A DNA stretch of 64,000 nucleotides from Pezicula radicicola (Eukaryota; Ascomycota; Leotiomycetes; Helotiales; Dermateaceae): positions 124,001 through 188,000 of the forward strand of contig PDUO01000065.1 of NCBI GenBank assembly GCA_003008705.1, given 5' to 3'. The notes under the pieces were generated by a model. It worked only from the letters and a program-made list of their open reading frames with translations, was not told where the DNA came from and made no database searches. The position numbers and the translations under genes were made by a program. Within the stretch, counting starts at the first letter, position 1. Each line of letters starts with the position of its first letter. This document shows, in pieces, positions 48,909 through 60,935 of this stretch.

Positions 48909-51105
48909 ATGTTGTCGTCAAGACTTGCACGCGCTGTAAGTTTGAATTGGATCAGTTGCACACTCATGATAGACTGCTAACTGTACGTCAACAGCTCCCA
49001 AGAGCTACATCTTCCGCCACACGATCTGCACAAATATCGAGGACGCCTTTCGCATCGTCGTTTGTAAGATACAACTCAGATGACAAGAAGGTGAAGGGCC
49101 TAGTCATTGGTATTGACTTGGGTAAGTTTTTGCCCCTTGCCCCTTGATGGTCGAGTCGCATACTAATATTTTTCTCCTTTAGGAACCACTAACTCTGCCG
49201 TGGCTGTGATGGAAGGTCAGACTGCAAAGATTATTGAGAACTCAGAAGGTAAGTCTCATGGACGCATTTTACTGCTTTGCAACCCCCTAACCTAGAACAG
49301 GTGCGAGGACAACGCCATCTGTTGTTGCCTTTGCGCAGGACGGAGAGCGATTAGTCGGTGTATCAGCGAAGCGTCAGGCAGTTGTCAACCCAGAAAACAC
49401 ACTGTTTGCTACGAAGCGATTGATCGGACGAAAGTTCACCGACGCTGAGGTTCAGCGTGATATCAAGGAGGTGCCATACAAGATCGTTCAACACACGAAT
49501 GGAGACGCGTGGGTAGAGGCTCGGGGCGAGAAATACTCACCTTCTCAAATTGGTGGATTTGTCTTGCAAAAGATGAAGGAGACCGCTGAGGCGTACATGA
49601 CCAAGCCAATCCAGAATGCTGTCGTTACTGTTCCTGCCTACTTCAACGACTCCCAACGTCAAGCCACCAAGGATGCTGGACAGATTGCTGGCCTTAACGT
49701 ACTCCGTGTAGTCAACGAGCCTACCGCTGCTGCACTTGCATACGGTCTTGAGAAGGATGAGGACAAGATTATTGCTGTCTACGATCTGGGTGGAGGAACC
49801 TTCGATATCTCCGTTCTCGAGATTCAAAAGGGTGTTTTCGAGGTCAAGTCCACCAACGGTGATACCCACTTAGGTGGTGAAGATTTCGATATCCATTTGG
49901 TGCGCCACTTGGTCCAGACCTTCAAGAAGGAGTCTGGCATTGATCTCTCCAACGATCGCATGGCCATCCAGCGTATTCGTGAGGCAGCAGAGAAGGCCAA
50001 GATTGAGTTGTCCTCTTCAATGCAGACCGACATCAACCTTCCTTTCATCACCGCAGATTCTTCCGGACCCAAGCACATCAATTCTAAGCTCTCTCGCGCA
50101 CAACTAGAGAAGCTTGTTGACCCTCTTATCAGCCGCACCATTGAGCCAGTTCGCAAGGCATTGAAGGATGCCAACCTCGCTTCCAAAGATATTCAGGAGG
50201 TTATCTTGGTTGGTGGTATGACCCGTATGCCAAAGGTTGCCGAGTCCGTTAAGAGCATCTTCGGTCGCGACCCTGCCAAGTCAGTTAACCCTGATGAGGC
50301 TGTCGCTATGGGTGCTGCTATTCAAGGTGGTGTTCTCGCTGGTAATGTCACTGATGTCCTCCTTTTGGATGTCACTCCATTGTCTCTCGGTATTGAGACC
50401 CTCGGAGGTGTCTTTACCCGTTTGATTAACCGCAACACTACCATCCCAACAAAGAAGTCCCAGGTCTTCTCTACCGCTGCCGATTTCCAGACCGCTGTTG
50501 AGATCAAGGTCTACCAGGGTGAACGTGAGCTTGTCCGTGACAACAAGATGCTCGGTAACTTCCAACTTGTTGGTATCCCACCTGCGCACCGCGGTGTTCC
50601 TCAAATTGAGGTCACCTTCGACATTGATGCTGATGCGATTGTCCACGTCCACGCCAAGGACAAGTCCACCAACAAGGACCACAGCATCACCATTGCCTCA
50701 GGCTCTGGTCTCTCCGATCAGGAAATCCAGAATATGGTTGATGACTCTGAGAGATATGCTGAGCAGGATAAGGAGCGCAAAGCTGCCATTGAGGCTGCCA
50801 ACCGATCCGACAGCGTTCTGAACGACACAGAGAAGGCTTTGAACGAGTTTGCCGACAGACTCGACAAGACTGAGGCTGACCAAATCCGCGAGAAGATCAC
50901 CACTCTCCGTGAGTTTGTCAGCAAGAGCCAATCTGGAGAGGGAGCAGCAACTGCAGCTGAACTGAAGGAGAAGACCGATGAGCTCCAGATGGCTTCATTG
51001 AACCTCTTCGACAAGATGCACAAGGCTCGTGCTGAGTCAGGAGAGGCTCCACCCGCTGGCGAGAACGCCGAGGGAGAGTCCAAAGATGGCGAGAAGAAGC
51101 CATGA
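48909..51105 (+). CDS. SSC1: Mitochondrial Hsp70 chaperone (Ssc1/mortalin)
   Basis: Four exons: 48909-48935, 48995-49121, 49183-49248 and 49301-51105; 674 aa. A basic presequence (residues 1 to about 40, Arg/Ser/Ala-rich) precedes [12 protein letters not shown], the first Hsp70 ATPase signature. [16 protein letters not shown] and [13 protein letters not shown] give the other two. The substrate-binding domain includes [17 protein letters not shown], as in DnaK/Ssc1 proteins. The lid ends in an acidic, Lys/Glu-rich tail. It drives matrix import as part of the PAM motor and folds imported proteins. Three small introns lie in the first 100 codons, as is common for fungal genes. Confidence 0.97.
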
Positions 51106-52343
51106 AAAGCCAACTAGGCACCATTTTCTTTCAATCATTCCAGCGTTTTAAAGGTCGGCATAGATGTCACCCGTGTATTCACTTGTACTCATATGTTGCA
51201 TATTTGCGACGCTTCTCTGTTGTTATACCTAACGTTACCATTTGTTTTCATAGCTGGGGCAGAGGCGTTTGCTTTCAGGTTTTAGAAATGCAGCGTTAAG
51301 GGCTCTGTACGGTTGCGTGGAACGGGGCATTACTGAGGCTGTATAAAAAAGTATAGGATACGACGAATAATATGACATCCCCTCTCATCTTGAACCATAT
51401 TTGATTGCATTAAAGCATTTTATCTATTCCTTCCTCGTAAATACACACCAAACCAATAATTGTATGATCCTTCGACTATCAAAATAACCAAGCTATATTC
51501 CAAAGCTGTATGTAGGGCGGCCATTTAGAGCTTAATTTTCCACGTTTTGGGCTGCCACATTCTTAGAGGCCTGTAGTTACTCTCCTGAATTTCTAGAAGA
51601 ATTCAGATGGTGAAGAGGTGGCATTTTCAGTAAGCGGTGGTGGCACTTGTACTTGTCGAAGTACTGTATTTATAATGACGCCTCCCTGACATCCAGGTCT
51701 ACCTACAATGACGCGACAATCTCGTGACTTTGCAGTTGAAAGAAGAATATTTGTTGCATATCGCTTTTCTTAAGTTGTGAACGTCATGATTACTGTGCGA
51801 GGTCTTGTACGAAGGGCGTGTGTTAGAGTTACTAGACTTAGCTTAGCTGGGGGTGGTGAGTATTGCGGGGACCTAAGGACGACGAGGAGAAGCTGAAGAG
51901 AAATCATGATGGACAGGGAGCCAGGGAGCAGCGTTTATGTGGTTTAGAATCCAGAGATTTTCAACTTGACTTGGAGTCTTTTGATTTCAAAGGAGGCAAA
52001 CCTAGAATGAGAAGGCGAGGAAGTTTCCAGTACAACTGGTGCAAAGAATACTTGCTTGGGGGTTTAACAGTGGATAGAACAGCGGAACTATAACAAGCTC
52101 GCGGTCTGCACCCTTATTATTAGTATTTGAGATTTGAACTAGTGGAATGAATTTTTTGCAACATTGATTGAGTCATTCAATTGGGGTTTAGACACACTTA
52201 ATCATCACGTGATTTAAAGAGATATATTAAGCGTGCCCCACTAAGCACCTTCGGATTTTGGAAATTCAAGATATCAAAGAACACGACATTTACAAATAAG
52301 TTCTTCGAATACCCACCCTACGCTCGCACACACCATTTCCAAG
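51106..52343. other. Gene-free spacer, 1.2 kb
   Basis: Between the mitochondrial Hsp70 and eIF3g genes, both plus strand. The eIF3g promoter lies at its right end, with ATCACGTGAT at 52204-52213. The 51863-52093 frame has no recognisable features and I do not call it. Confidence 0.45.
52204..52213. promoter_or_regulatory. ATCACGTGAT palindrome upstream of eIF3g
   Basis: A 10-bp perfect palindrome, 131-140 bp upstream of the ATG. Same core as upstream of ubiquitin-L40 and mitochondrial Hsp70; Cbf1-type binding is inferred. Confidence 0.4.
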
Positions 52344-53394
52344 ATGTCAAAAGTCACGTAAGGCTTCCTCCATTTTTTACCATTTCACATATCTAACAGC
52401 GTGCGCAGTGGGAAACAAGATTGGGCCGATGATGAGGAGTTTGATGGCGAGGCCGCAGTCGACAATGCGCTTCCCAAAGATACTACTACCACAAATAAGG
52501 ACGGAACCAAGACGATTATCACATATAGATTTAATGACGATGGCAAGAAGGTTAAGACTACGCGCCGAATTCGATTCACTACTGTTAGGGAGGTTGTAAA
52601 CCCACGGGTTGCGGAACGGAAGTCATGGACCAAGTTTGGACTCAGCGCAAAAGATGCAGCAGGACCAAGTTCGGAGTACGTATCTGCGGAATCAATATTT
52701 CATATTAAGTGGTACTAATTGCTTTCCACAGCACAACTTCAATCGCAGAGAACATCATCTTCAGGCCAAGCGCAAACTGGCGCAAGGATGCAAAGGAGGA
52801 GAAGACTGAGGCTGGCAGCATGAAGGACAAGCTTAAGGATAAGAAGGTCAAATGTCGTATTTGTAACGGAGAGCATTTCACAGCCAGATGTCCTTTCAAG
52901 GATACCATGGCACCCGTTGGAGAGGAGGGCACTGCGGATGTGGCTGCTGGACCTGGCGATGAGCCCGCTCCAGGACCTGGTGGTCTTGGTTCAGGCAAGA
53001 GCTCGTACGTACCACCCCACATGCGAAATGGAGGTACTGCTGGTGGAGAGAAGATGGGTGGTGGCAAATATGAGAGAGACGATCTGGCTACGCTTCGTGT
53101 CACAAACGTAAGTTTTCCTGCCCATACACTTATGAGTTGGAACTTTGATCTGACAAATGTACAATTTAGGTGTCTGAAATGGCGGAAGAACAAGAACTTC
53201 GAGATATGTTTGAGCGCTTCGGTCGGGTCACAAGAGTGTTCTTGGCGAAGGATCGGGAGACTGGTATGGCGAAGGGTTTTGCGTTTATCAGTTTCCAGGA
53301 GAGAACAGATGCTGCGAAGGCGTGTGAGAAGATGGATGGTTACGGTTTCAAGCATCTTATTTTGAGAGTGGAGTTTGCAAAGAAGACTCAATAA
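52344..53394 (+). CDS. TIF35: Translation initiation factor eIF3 subunit g
   Basis: Four exons: 52344-52357, 52409-52675, 52732-53107 and 53170-53394; 293 aa. The N-terminal part has [10 protein letters not shown] and the conserved eIF3g region with a short zinc-binding CxxC...H..C motif ([15 protein letters not shown]). A Gly/Pro-rich linker with [12 protein letters not shown] follows. A C-terminal RRM contains the RNP motifs LRVTNV and KGFAFISF. eIF3g helps scanning and reinitiation within the eIF3 complex. The second exon may instead start at 52400 (three extra residues); I prefer 52409 because the CTAAC branch site is too close to the first AG. Confidence 0.95.
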
Positions 53395-55185
53395 ATGGGC
53401 GGTTCGTCATAAAAAGCATCACCAGCGTCTGAGAACACTGGGAGGAAGCTCAAGGGAGCATCCGGCCGTTCTAAGGAACACAGCCGAGGCGGGATTTTGT
53501 ATGCATAGTAGAGGGAGAGATTTGCAGTTTGCTTCTCTAATGAACACCCAAAATCTAAGTATGCCCTGGCCTCAAATCCAACCACTTGGGTCCTTCAATC
53601 CTGAAGTCACCTAGGGAGGAACAGAAAAAGTTACTCTCTTGTGGTCTCATAGCAAAATGTCTACAGACCTTCGAAGCATGATTGGCTCCACCGTGTATTG
53701 GCGACCTCGGAGATCACCACGCCGTTTCTTCCTCGTTCCTCTCGTACAATTGCATCGCTTGTAACGACTCGGGCAGGTCAACCAAGTCCGCATCTAAATA
53801 CGCCTTGGAGCTAATAAGCCGTGAGCGGCTGAACTGTACCTGGTTTCTTTCACTCCTGCCAAGGCTGACCAACATCAGTGATCAGTAAGACCAACCTAGA
53901 GGGGTCCGTGATTGTTAGGGTACGACCTGTAGCCAAAGTCGCTTCTTTCCTTTTCCTCCCCTAATTATTGTATTCTGGGTGGTAGTCATGACACCTTCTT
54001 CTTAATTTTCGCTGAACCTACATGTTAGTATTTGCTGTAGGACACTATTCATCGCCTTCGATCCCATCTAATATGCATCTCTTGTCATCTCATCACAGCG
54101 GAAGCTTCAGCAGTGCACGCACCTTGAGTTCTCAGCAAAGTGAACAAAGCTTTCCCCTCTTCCGACGTTGACACTTTACCCTAAAGAGTATCAATTCTTA
54201 CTCACGACCATATATGTCCGCAAGCCACATCATGCCATCAGGCCAAAGGGGTTAAAACCCATCTCAAAATAATCGTGGACGGCTGGACACACAGACCGCA
54301 TTCAGGCACAAACTTTACTGTAGTGATTGGCGTGGCAAGCTTCAACCAGCAAACTGATGGAGGTGATCGTTCAAGTCCTTCCAAGGGGGGTAGCCTGCTA
54401 CACACTTGTCCAGCTTAATGCGGTCGAGAATCTCGAGATACTTCCCACACAGACATTGAACCAACAAAACCAGCAGAGCCTAAGAAAAACATGTCACCAA
54501 TTCCCCTTGGACTACCGCTGCATACGGCAGCTCGCTACTCAGGAGCTTACAAGGCCGGGAAGTCAACGATGACCCGTAACTACCAGTCTTTAGCTCGCTT
54601 CGGAGAGGAAGGCTTGCTGTTTTGCCCATTGTATATTGCTGAGATGAGCCAATGAGCTTGTTGGATGGCTCAGATAGGCGATGGCATTGTTCTTTTACGA
54701 GGACTAGTTGAGCGTGGGCATGAAGCTGGATACTACGTAAGGTTTGGAATCTTTGGATTGATTCGCACAGCAGTGTGATATCTGTGCTTTGTGCCCCTCC
54801 TTGTGTTCCTGAATTTGGATGTCACCACTCAGTCAAGCCTGCTCGCCTTTCAGTATAATCCTCGACCTTTGCTTGCTTTCGTCGCTGCTCTCGGTCTGGC
54901 TTCCTGGTTTCCTCGTCTGATACTTTTCGTTGCAACATATTTCCTTCCGCGACACCACAATACCATTCCATTCTCAACCACTAAGCTCCACAAAAGAACA
55001 ACATGGTCACTAGCTAAGCTTAAAGCTCTGCTGTTCAGAATACACACCAAGTTCCTTTGTAGCGGCCGTTTTTCTGAGGTTTCTGGGAGAGTAAAGCATC
55101 TGGTGGGTACGAGACGAAGCTCTGCTGGCGAGCCAACACTTGAACTTCAACACCGTCATTTTTTTTTCTAAACAAAACAACAAAG
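53395..55185. other. Gene-free spacer, 1.8 kb
   Basis: Between eIF3g and the rhodopsin-domain gene, same strand. Frames at 53375-53614, 54327-54572 and 54791-55171 have no splice context, no known domain, and no ATG-proximal coding bias. The right end is probably promoter and leader of the next gene. Confidence 0.45.
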
Positions 55186-56691
55186 ATGGCACCAGTTGCG
55201 ATGCAAGCTCCACCAGCCTGGCAAGTTGCTGCCTGGCCCACACCCAACTATGTCCATCCTAGTGACATTCGTGGTAATGGCAATGTTATTCTAAACATCA
55301 CTTGCTTCACGATTCTCGTCGTCATGCTCACTATCCGGATCTTCACTCGGATTAGATTGATGAGAGTCTTTGGAGCCGACGATACTTTTATTCTGATTGC
55401 TGCGGTATGTGCCTCTTCCCTACTTCGTTTCCTCAGATCTAATGGACGCAGATCCCAACTACTGCCTTTTTCATTTTCAGTGTGCTGGCGGATACGAAGT
55501 TTCTTTGGACCAGACACGTTGTAAGATTCACATACCTCCATGAAAAGCAAAAACGAATCTAACCTCATGCAGTATGATATTCCTCCAGCGAACATCACTA
55601 CGGGATTGAAGATGGTTCTAGCAACTGAGATCTGTTTTGCCTTAGCTAGCTCGTTTACTAAGTTGTCCATGTTAACGCTTGTCCGCCGCATGCTTGTCAA
55701 TGGATCAGCCTTCTGGATGCGTATTACTAACTGCGCAATTCTCGTCGTCACTATCCAATCCATCGTCTTCTGTCTCACCGTCATGTTCCAGTGCAGGTAG
55801 GGTTTCCACCTCTTTCATTCTTAAAGAAGTTCTCTGCCAAATTAATCTAGTTGTAACTAACATCCCACTGACAGACCACCACAAGACTACTGGAAGATCA
55901 CTGAGGGACCACAAAGCAATTGCATCAATCAAGGCTATTCTCTCTTGTGTGCAGGCCTCATAAATACCTTTACCGACTTTGTTGCGGTCATCCTGCCTAT
56001 TCGAACGGTCTGGAAGCTCCAACTCAAAACCAGAGAGACCATCATTGTCCTAGGGTTATTTGGTTGCGGGTTCATTGCTGGCATTGCCGGGATTATACGT
56101 ACGTACTATACGTATCAGGTTTTGATGACATGGGATACGACTTGGGCATCTTATCCTGTATGGATAACTGCCGCAATCGAGCTCTACGTCGGTATTGTAA
56201 GTTTATCTTCTCCCCGAAATAACAGAGTAGATACTAGATCTAACGCTCGACAGATCTGCGCATCAATCCCAGCCACTAAACCATTCTTCTCAGCATATTT
56301 GCCCATCGTATTCGGCTCCGTGGCCACAAACGAAGTAAGCGAGCGAAATACCGGCCCTTATTACAACTCCCGCCACACCACAAACCTACACACCTCCGCC
56401 TCTTCAAGATCACAATACGCATTCCCAGTATCTTATTTCCCTTCCTCACCTCGAGTCGACGAAGACGAACAAGAAATGCTAGATTTAGAAAAGCCAAGCT
56501 CGAATACTCGTAGGAGTCGTAGTCGACGAACAATGAGTACCTCCACTGTTACTACTGGAGTTGATAGCCAAGAGAGTTTTGGCGAGTTTGACGTTGACGG
56601 TCAATTAAGGGTTAGGGATATGGATCATTTGTCGGGTATCTTTGTTACACAGACGGTTGAGCAGGTGACGAGTGTTAGGAGTTCGATTTAG
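55186..56691 (+). CDS. Fungal rhodopsin-domain (PTH11-like) seven-transmembrane protein
   Basis: Five exons: 55186-55404, 55452-55520, 55573-55796, 55875-56196 and 56254-56691; 423 aa. Seven hydrophobic segments run from about residue 35 to 285. The signatures of the family are visible: RIFTRIR...FGADDTFILIA after TM1, a conserved tryptophan in FLWTRH, and PIRTVWKLQLKTRETIIVLGLF. The C-terminal 130 residues are polar, Ser/Arg-rich and presumably cytoplasmic. The family is large in Pezizomycotina and includes surface sensors such as PTH11, but this member lacks a CFEM domain and its ligand is unknown. Every junction keeps the frame and the membrane segments intact. Confidence 0.87.
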
Positions 56692-57555
56692 AACTTCAGA
56701 TGATTCTGGAAGGAGCGATGGAGCGGTTAGGTGATATGGTTTGGCTCTTTCTCCATTTACTTGTATTTACCGTAGTGAGCGATTTTTTCAGCAGACGGAT
56801 TGGGAAGGAACGATATTGTATGATACGGAGTTTAGGAAAAAGCGATGGGATACAGGCGTCTTTTCGTATGGAGTAAATTAGTCGGAGGGTATACCCTAGG
56901 TAGATATCGGATCTTGTGATTACGAGATGACTTGGGGCGGGTAACTGCTGGCGATATGAGTAACTAAGTAACTAAGTTTATTTAGGTGACTAGGTTAGGT
57001 TAAGTTACTAAGTTAGATTTAGTAGCTCACTTGATCTAAGTGACTGACTTTAACTCAGTTAAGTAGGTAAATGCATTACCTACTTTAAGGAACCTACAAT
57101 GTCTATAGAGTGTTTACGGAATGAATACGTAGCGAGACAAATAGAGGAGGTGAAATACAGTTATTCCTTTCTACTTGCGAAGCGAGCAAGCAGCATCAGT
57201 TTTGCATTAGAGGAGTAATGTTTTTGGGTTCAATTACTGAACATAAGAGCTGTGGTGCTGTGGAAATTCTAAGGCTGGTAGAAGGTACTATGTACAAGGC
57301 GAAGAAACATATTTGATTCTTATCTCATCTTTATTTATTCGTTTGTAATCGTCTAAGTTATTCTCCCGCACTTTCGTTTCTTCATCATCATATCATATAT
57401 GTACACACACCCAAGACAGACAGAATGCCCAAAACGCCATGTCCCATGTTATGTGCCATCTAGGTGCTATATGCAAATGCTTTTGCTGAGCCCAATATGC
57501 TCCATTGTAAACCCTCGAACTCCGTGGTATGCAAATATTTAAAGGAGATACATTC
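56692..57555. other. Convergent spacer with a minisatellite-like tract
   Basis: 864 bp between the rhodopsin-domain and GH76 genes. From about 56955 to 57070 it holds repeated GTNACTNAG-type words (GTAACTAAGTAACTAAGT, AGTTACTAAGTTAGA, AGTGACTGACT). No gene seen. Confidence 0.5.
56955..57070. repeat. Degenerate GTNACTNAG repeat tract
   Basis: Irregular short tandem words related to the unit of the 13742-13831 minisatellite. Boundaries approximate. Confidence 0.45.
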
Positions 57556-59128
57556 TCATAGAGAGATGCGGAACGTTCCCCACTCCAAAATGCCCAAGCC
57601 GACGAATTCAATCCATCCCACCCCGGCTAGAGATATGAAGACTAGGCTAACCAGAGACCAAGGAACGTGGTTTGCACTCTGGTTTGCAGCACTACGCTTG
57701 CTTGGCGTGGAGGATGGCGAAGCGGCTCCTGTTGATGTTGGTAAGGATGCCATGCTCGTACTGGTGGACGTTTGTAGGTGCACTTGGCCACTGTGCAGTG
57801 GGGCGGTCGAATTAGCGACAAGAAGTCCTTGCATCACTTCCAATGCACTCATTTGCTGACCAACACCCACACTACCATCAAAACCACCAACATACCATCT
57901 CTGACCACATGTCTCACCATCATTACTGAAGCCATTCGCCGGCCCAGAACAAGCTTGTGCTGCAGCTGAAGCGCTGGTTTGCAGAACGGTTGTGACGGCA
58001 TCGGTGGTGAATGGGGCCATTAATGTTGTTGACCACATGAAGCGCGAAAGATATGCCTTGAAAGAGAACTGGTCGGTATCACAGGTGTTGACCGTCTCAC
58101 AGGCATTTTCGTACATTATATCTGTGCTGTTGTCATATGGGGAGAAGAAGTTGATTGATGAATCCAAGAAGCCTTGGGTCCGTTCTTCCCAAACAGAAGA
58201 GGCGTTGGTATAGTTGTACATCACTGCTGCGCCGTACATGTAGATTCCGTTGCTGTAAGTCCAGGTGATGGGGTTTATGGTGGTGCAGTTCTCGGTATCA
58301 CTTGAACCATCGTACACGTGGTACGAAGAGTCAATGAAACCAGAGTTCACGCTCCAATCGTAGACTTTGTTTGCCCAGTCAACATACGTCTGGTTGCCTG
58401 TAAATCGGGCGAGTCTAGCAGACAACTGAAAGAAAGCACCATTCGAAACCGAATTCTTGTAGTCGTATCCATTATTGAAGGAAAAGATCTGCCACTTCAA
58501 ACCTCCACCACACGTAGCTGTATCCCATCTTGCAGCTTGTGTATTCCATAGATTCTCAGTGAGTTCGACCCAGGAATAGGGAGAGAGCGAGGTGTCGGGT
58601 TGAGGGTAATCTTTTTCTGCGGCAGACATGGTCGCAAAGCCCCAGAATGCTTGATCGTCGTTACCTTCGTCCTTTTGGTGGTTCGGCATCATGTAATCGT
58701 AATCTGGACCAACTTGGGAGAGGAGGGCTTGGGTTGTTATGTTGTTGTAGGTGTCATCGCCGGTGTAATGGTAGTAGTCAAGCATCGTGCCCCAGAGGGC
58801 TCCTGCTTCCCACTGGTTTTGGTCAGCTTCTTTTCCATGAACTCTAGATCTTGCTGTCAGGGGGGTTTTACCCAGTAGTATGGTGATGGCAGGACTGCGA
58901 TGGTGGACGGAGTATTAGTGACATTGCCCGTGTAATATTTCAACAGGCCGTAGGCGACAATGCTTGTTGCATTGCGGATAGAAACTACAGAATGGCACTG
59001 TCATTATGAAAGTATATCCTCTTGATTTTGCAAAGTCGCATACCTGGATCGGTGACGTCGAGGGAAATTGCAGAAGCCGCATGACCTGCAATTACAGCGC
59101 ATGCAATCAAAGCACTTGTGACCTTCAT
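57556..59128 (-). CDS. GH76 putative GPI-anchored mannanase, Dfg5/Dcw1 type
   Basis: Three exons: 59128-59044, 58984-58872 and 58812-57556, with two 59-bp introns; 484 aa. A signal peptide (residues 1 to about 19, ending ASA) is followed by the GH76 domain. The second junction restores PSPYYWWEAGALWGTM, a hallmark of the family, and GNDDQAFWGFA carries the Asp-Asp catalytic pair. N-glycosylation sites (NTS/NIT-type) are frequent. The C-terminus is Ser/Thr-rich and then hydrophobic, as for GPI anchoring. Dfg5/Dcw1 proteins process GPI glycans to link glycoproteins to the cell wall. A mariner element is inserted 205 bp upstream of the start codon. Confidence 0.92.
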
Positions 59129-59332
59129 CTTGCTTGCCGATTGAGTTCTCTGGATATTATGGCGGAGTCGTGCTCATAATCCTGAAATGGCAAGATTGGG
59201 AGTGTATTTGTGTAGGAGGAGAAAACCAAAGAAGAAGGAGAAGGAGGATGGGGATCCTGGAGGGAGCATGAATAATGGGGAAATTTCAAGTTCAGATGAA
59301 CATCTCTGATCATCCCCTCGGGATGGATCTTA

Positions 59333-59374
59333 CTGTACTATCCCCCCCCCTTATTAATGGTTATTTAGTGGGCT
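59333..59374 (+). repeat. Left terminal inverted repeat of the mariner element
   Basis: 42 bp identical to the reverse complement of 60892-60933. Begins CTGTACTATC, then nine C, and ends TTTAGTGGGCT. Confidence 0.9.
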
Positions 59375-59491
59375 GCCAAGAGTCGTATTACCGGGTATAT
59401 AGCAAGGGGGAAGATATACCATATGTGGCCACTATACACCTCACCGCTCACTAATTCAGAATGCATAGAAATGACAAGTGTCTTTATAATA

Positions 59492-60646
59492 CTAGTATTT
59501 TGTAGGGCCTCCCTCGGCATCAATCACAGCTTGACATCTATTATACCAAGAATCAAAGAGGCTCTTAATAAAGGCCTCTGGTACAGCCTCCCAAGCCTCC
59601 CAAACAATAGCCCGAAGTGTCTCTAATTCAATCTTCGAAGCGTCATAATAGANACTAAAATAATACGTTTGTATATACCTCTTCATCCAAGCCCATACGT
59701 GTTCAATCAAGTTTAAATCGGGAGAATAGGGAGGCCATTCGATGGTAGGAAGGTTTCGTCGATATAGGTTATCTGTGGTTTCAAAGGATCGGTGGCAAGA
59801 AGCTCCATCATGCTGCCAGACTAGTCGAATCCCTTGATCTCTTTCTCCTTTAAACCAAGCNTGAATTCGAGATAAAATAATATTNTCATACTTTGCTGAA
59901 TCCATCGATCCCCATTCCTTCTCCCAGAAGACTGCAGGGCCTTTCTTGCCATTGCAAATTGTACCATGAAACATCCATGCCGGCCTCTTTGAATATTTGT
60001 GTTGGACACAACCTGGTGTATATGTATCTCGAAGTATATCCTCCCTTTCGCCTTCAATTAAACGTGTTATAAACGACTGTGTAAAAGCTCCTCTATATAC
60101 CCAGACTTCGTCCGAAAACACCTGTCGTCGTAGCCTTTCAGGTGACCAAGTTAGGCCTTCTTCAGTAAACCGAACACGAAATCTCATAATAGCTGGGTCG
60201 TCCGAAAATCCCTTGTGCTTTGTAACCCGTCGGCCATATCCTTCATTCGAAAAGGCAGTCTGAATAGCCTGTACGCCAATACCTTGAAGCCCAAGCTCTG
60301 GCGTATATTATGGAAGATATAAATAGGATACGTGTCGGTGTGAAGGTGAGGCTAGAAGCCAGTCGACCATCTCCTTCCTCTTTATCGCCTTGATTTTCGG
60401 CTTTGGACTATATCTCCCCTTCCTCTGTGGCGTTTGACGATGTATAGCTAAGTCGATTTGCTTTAGAGTATAGCTATATTTCCGACGAATCTTCCTTGGT
60501 GTTGCCCAGTCAAGTGCTGCCCTGATTCTAATTCGGTCTGTACGAGTAGTTTCTGGTGTATATATTCGATTTAGGGGAGTCTGTGGCCTTGGAGGTGATG
60601 GTAAAGGTGATTCTGGTAAGGGATTAAGCAATAGTCGAATATCCAT
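59492..60646 (-). pseudogene. Tc1-type DD34E transposase with in-frame stop
   Basis: A continuous minus-strand frame of 384 codons from the ATG at 60646 to the stop at 59492-59494, broken by TAA at 60308-60310 (codon 113). The N-terminal third is basic, as in the DNA-binding helix-turn-helix region. The catalytic core has SDEVWV, WQHDGASCH and SPDLNLIEHVWAWMK, giving a DD34E arrangement. Three ambiguous bases fall in the core. The TAA sits in YLP-stop-YTPELG, where CAA (Gln) would restore the frame, a C-to-T change in a CpA context as RIP makes. No intron with good signals removes it. Confidence 0.85.
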
Positions 60647-60667
60647 CTCTGAATAGCTTCAAAAGTG

Positions 60668-60735
60668 GTCGAATATATCGTCGAATATGTCGTCGAATAT
60701 GTCGTCGAATCTAGTCGAATATATGGTCGAATATA
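60668..60735. repeat. 12-bp tandem GTCGAATATRTS repeats inside the transposon
   Basis: About five to six degenerate units starting GTCGAATAT, just upstream of the transposase start. Such subterminal repeats can be transposase-binding sites; that role is inferred. Confidence 0.6.
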
Positions 60736-60891
60736 GGGGTAAGCAGATGGGCCTATAGGTGTATACTTTTCTGCCGGCATAGAAGAGGATATATAATACA
60801 AAACCATGGTAATTCCCGTATAAAATTATGAAATCTAGCATAGATGGAACTATTCTAATTGGCTATAGACCCTGGTACTACCCGACCCACA

Positions 60892-60933
60892 AGCCCACTA
60901 AATAACCATTAATAAGGGGGGGGGATAGTACAG
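60892..60933 (-). repeat. Right terminal inverted repeat of the mariner element
   Basis: Pairs perfectly with 59333-59374; followed by the second TA (60934-60935). Confidence 0.9.
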
Positions 60934-60935
60934 TA

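Larger units (their letters stand above)
59333..60933 (-). mobile_element. Tc1/mariner-family DNA transposon, 1601 bp
   Basis: Flanked by the TA target-site duplication (59331-59332 and 60934-60935), with identical 42-bp inverted ends that begin CTGTACTATCC followed by a C-run. Less exact inverted similarity continues further inward. Inside lies one transposase frame on the minus strand, interrupted by a stop codon and containing three N bases (59653, 59861, 59885). Identical ends suggest a young insertion; the stop codon and Ns show that this copy, as assembled, is not autonomous. It sits between the GH76 gene and its upstream sequence. Confidence 0.9.

Noticed and set aside
13668..52245. 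The word CCCACTAAGCAC at about 13671 and 52240 (and ACTAAGCAC near 18200) as remnants of mariner ends
   Set aside because: The shared word is only about 10-12 bp, with no inverted partner or TA flanks, so chance or a common promoter word is as likely.
54791..55171. A 126-codon frame upstream of the rhodopsin-domain gene
   Set aside because: One hydrophobic stretch only; no recognisable family, it ends just before the next gene's start and is more likely its leader.
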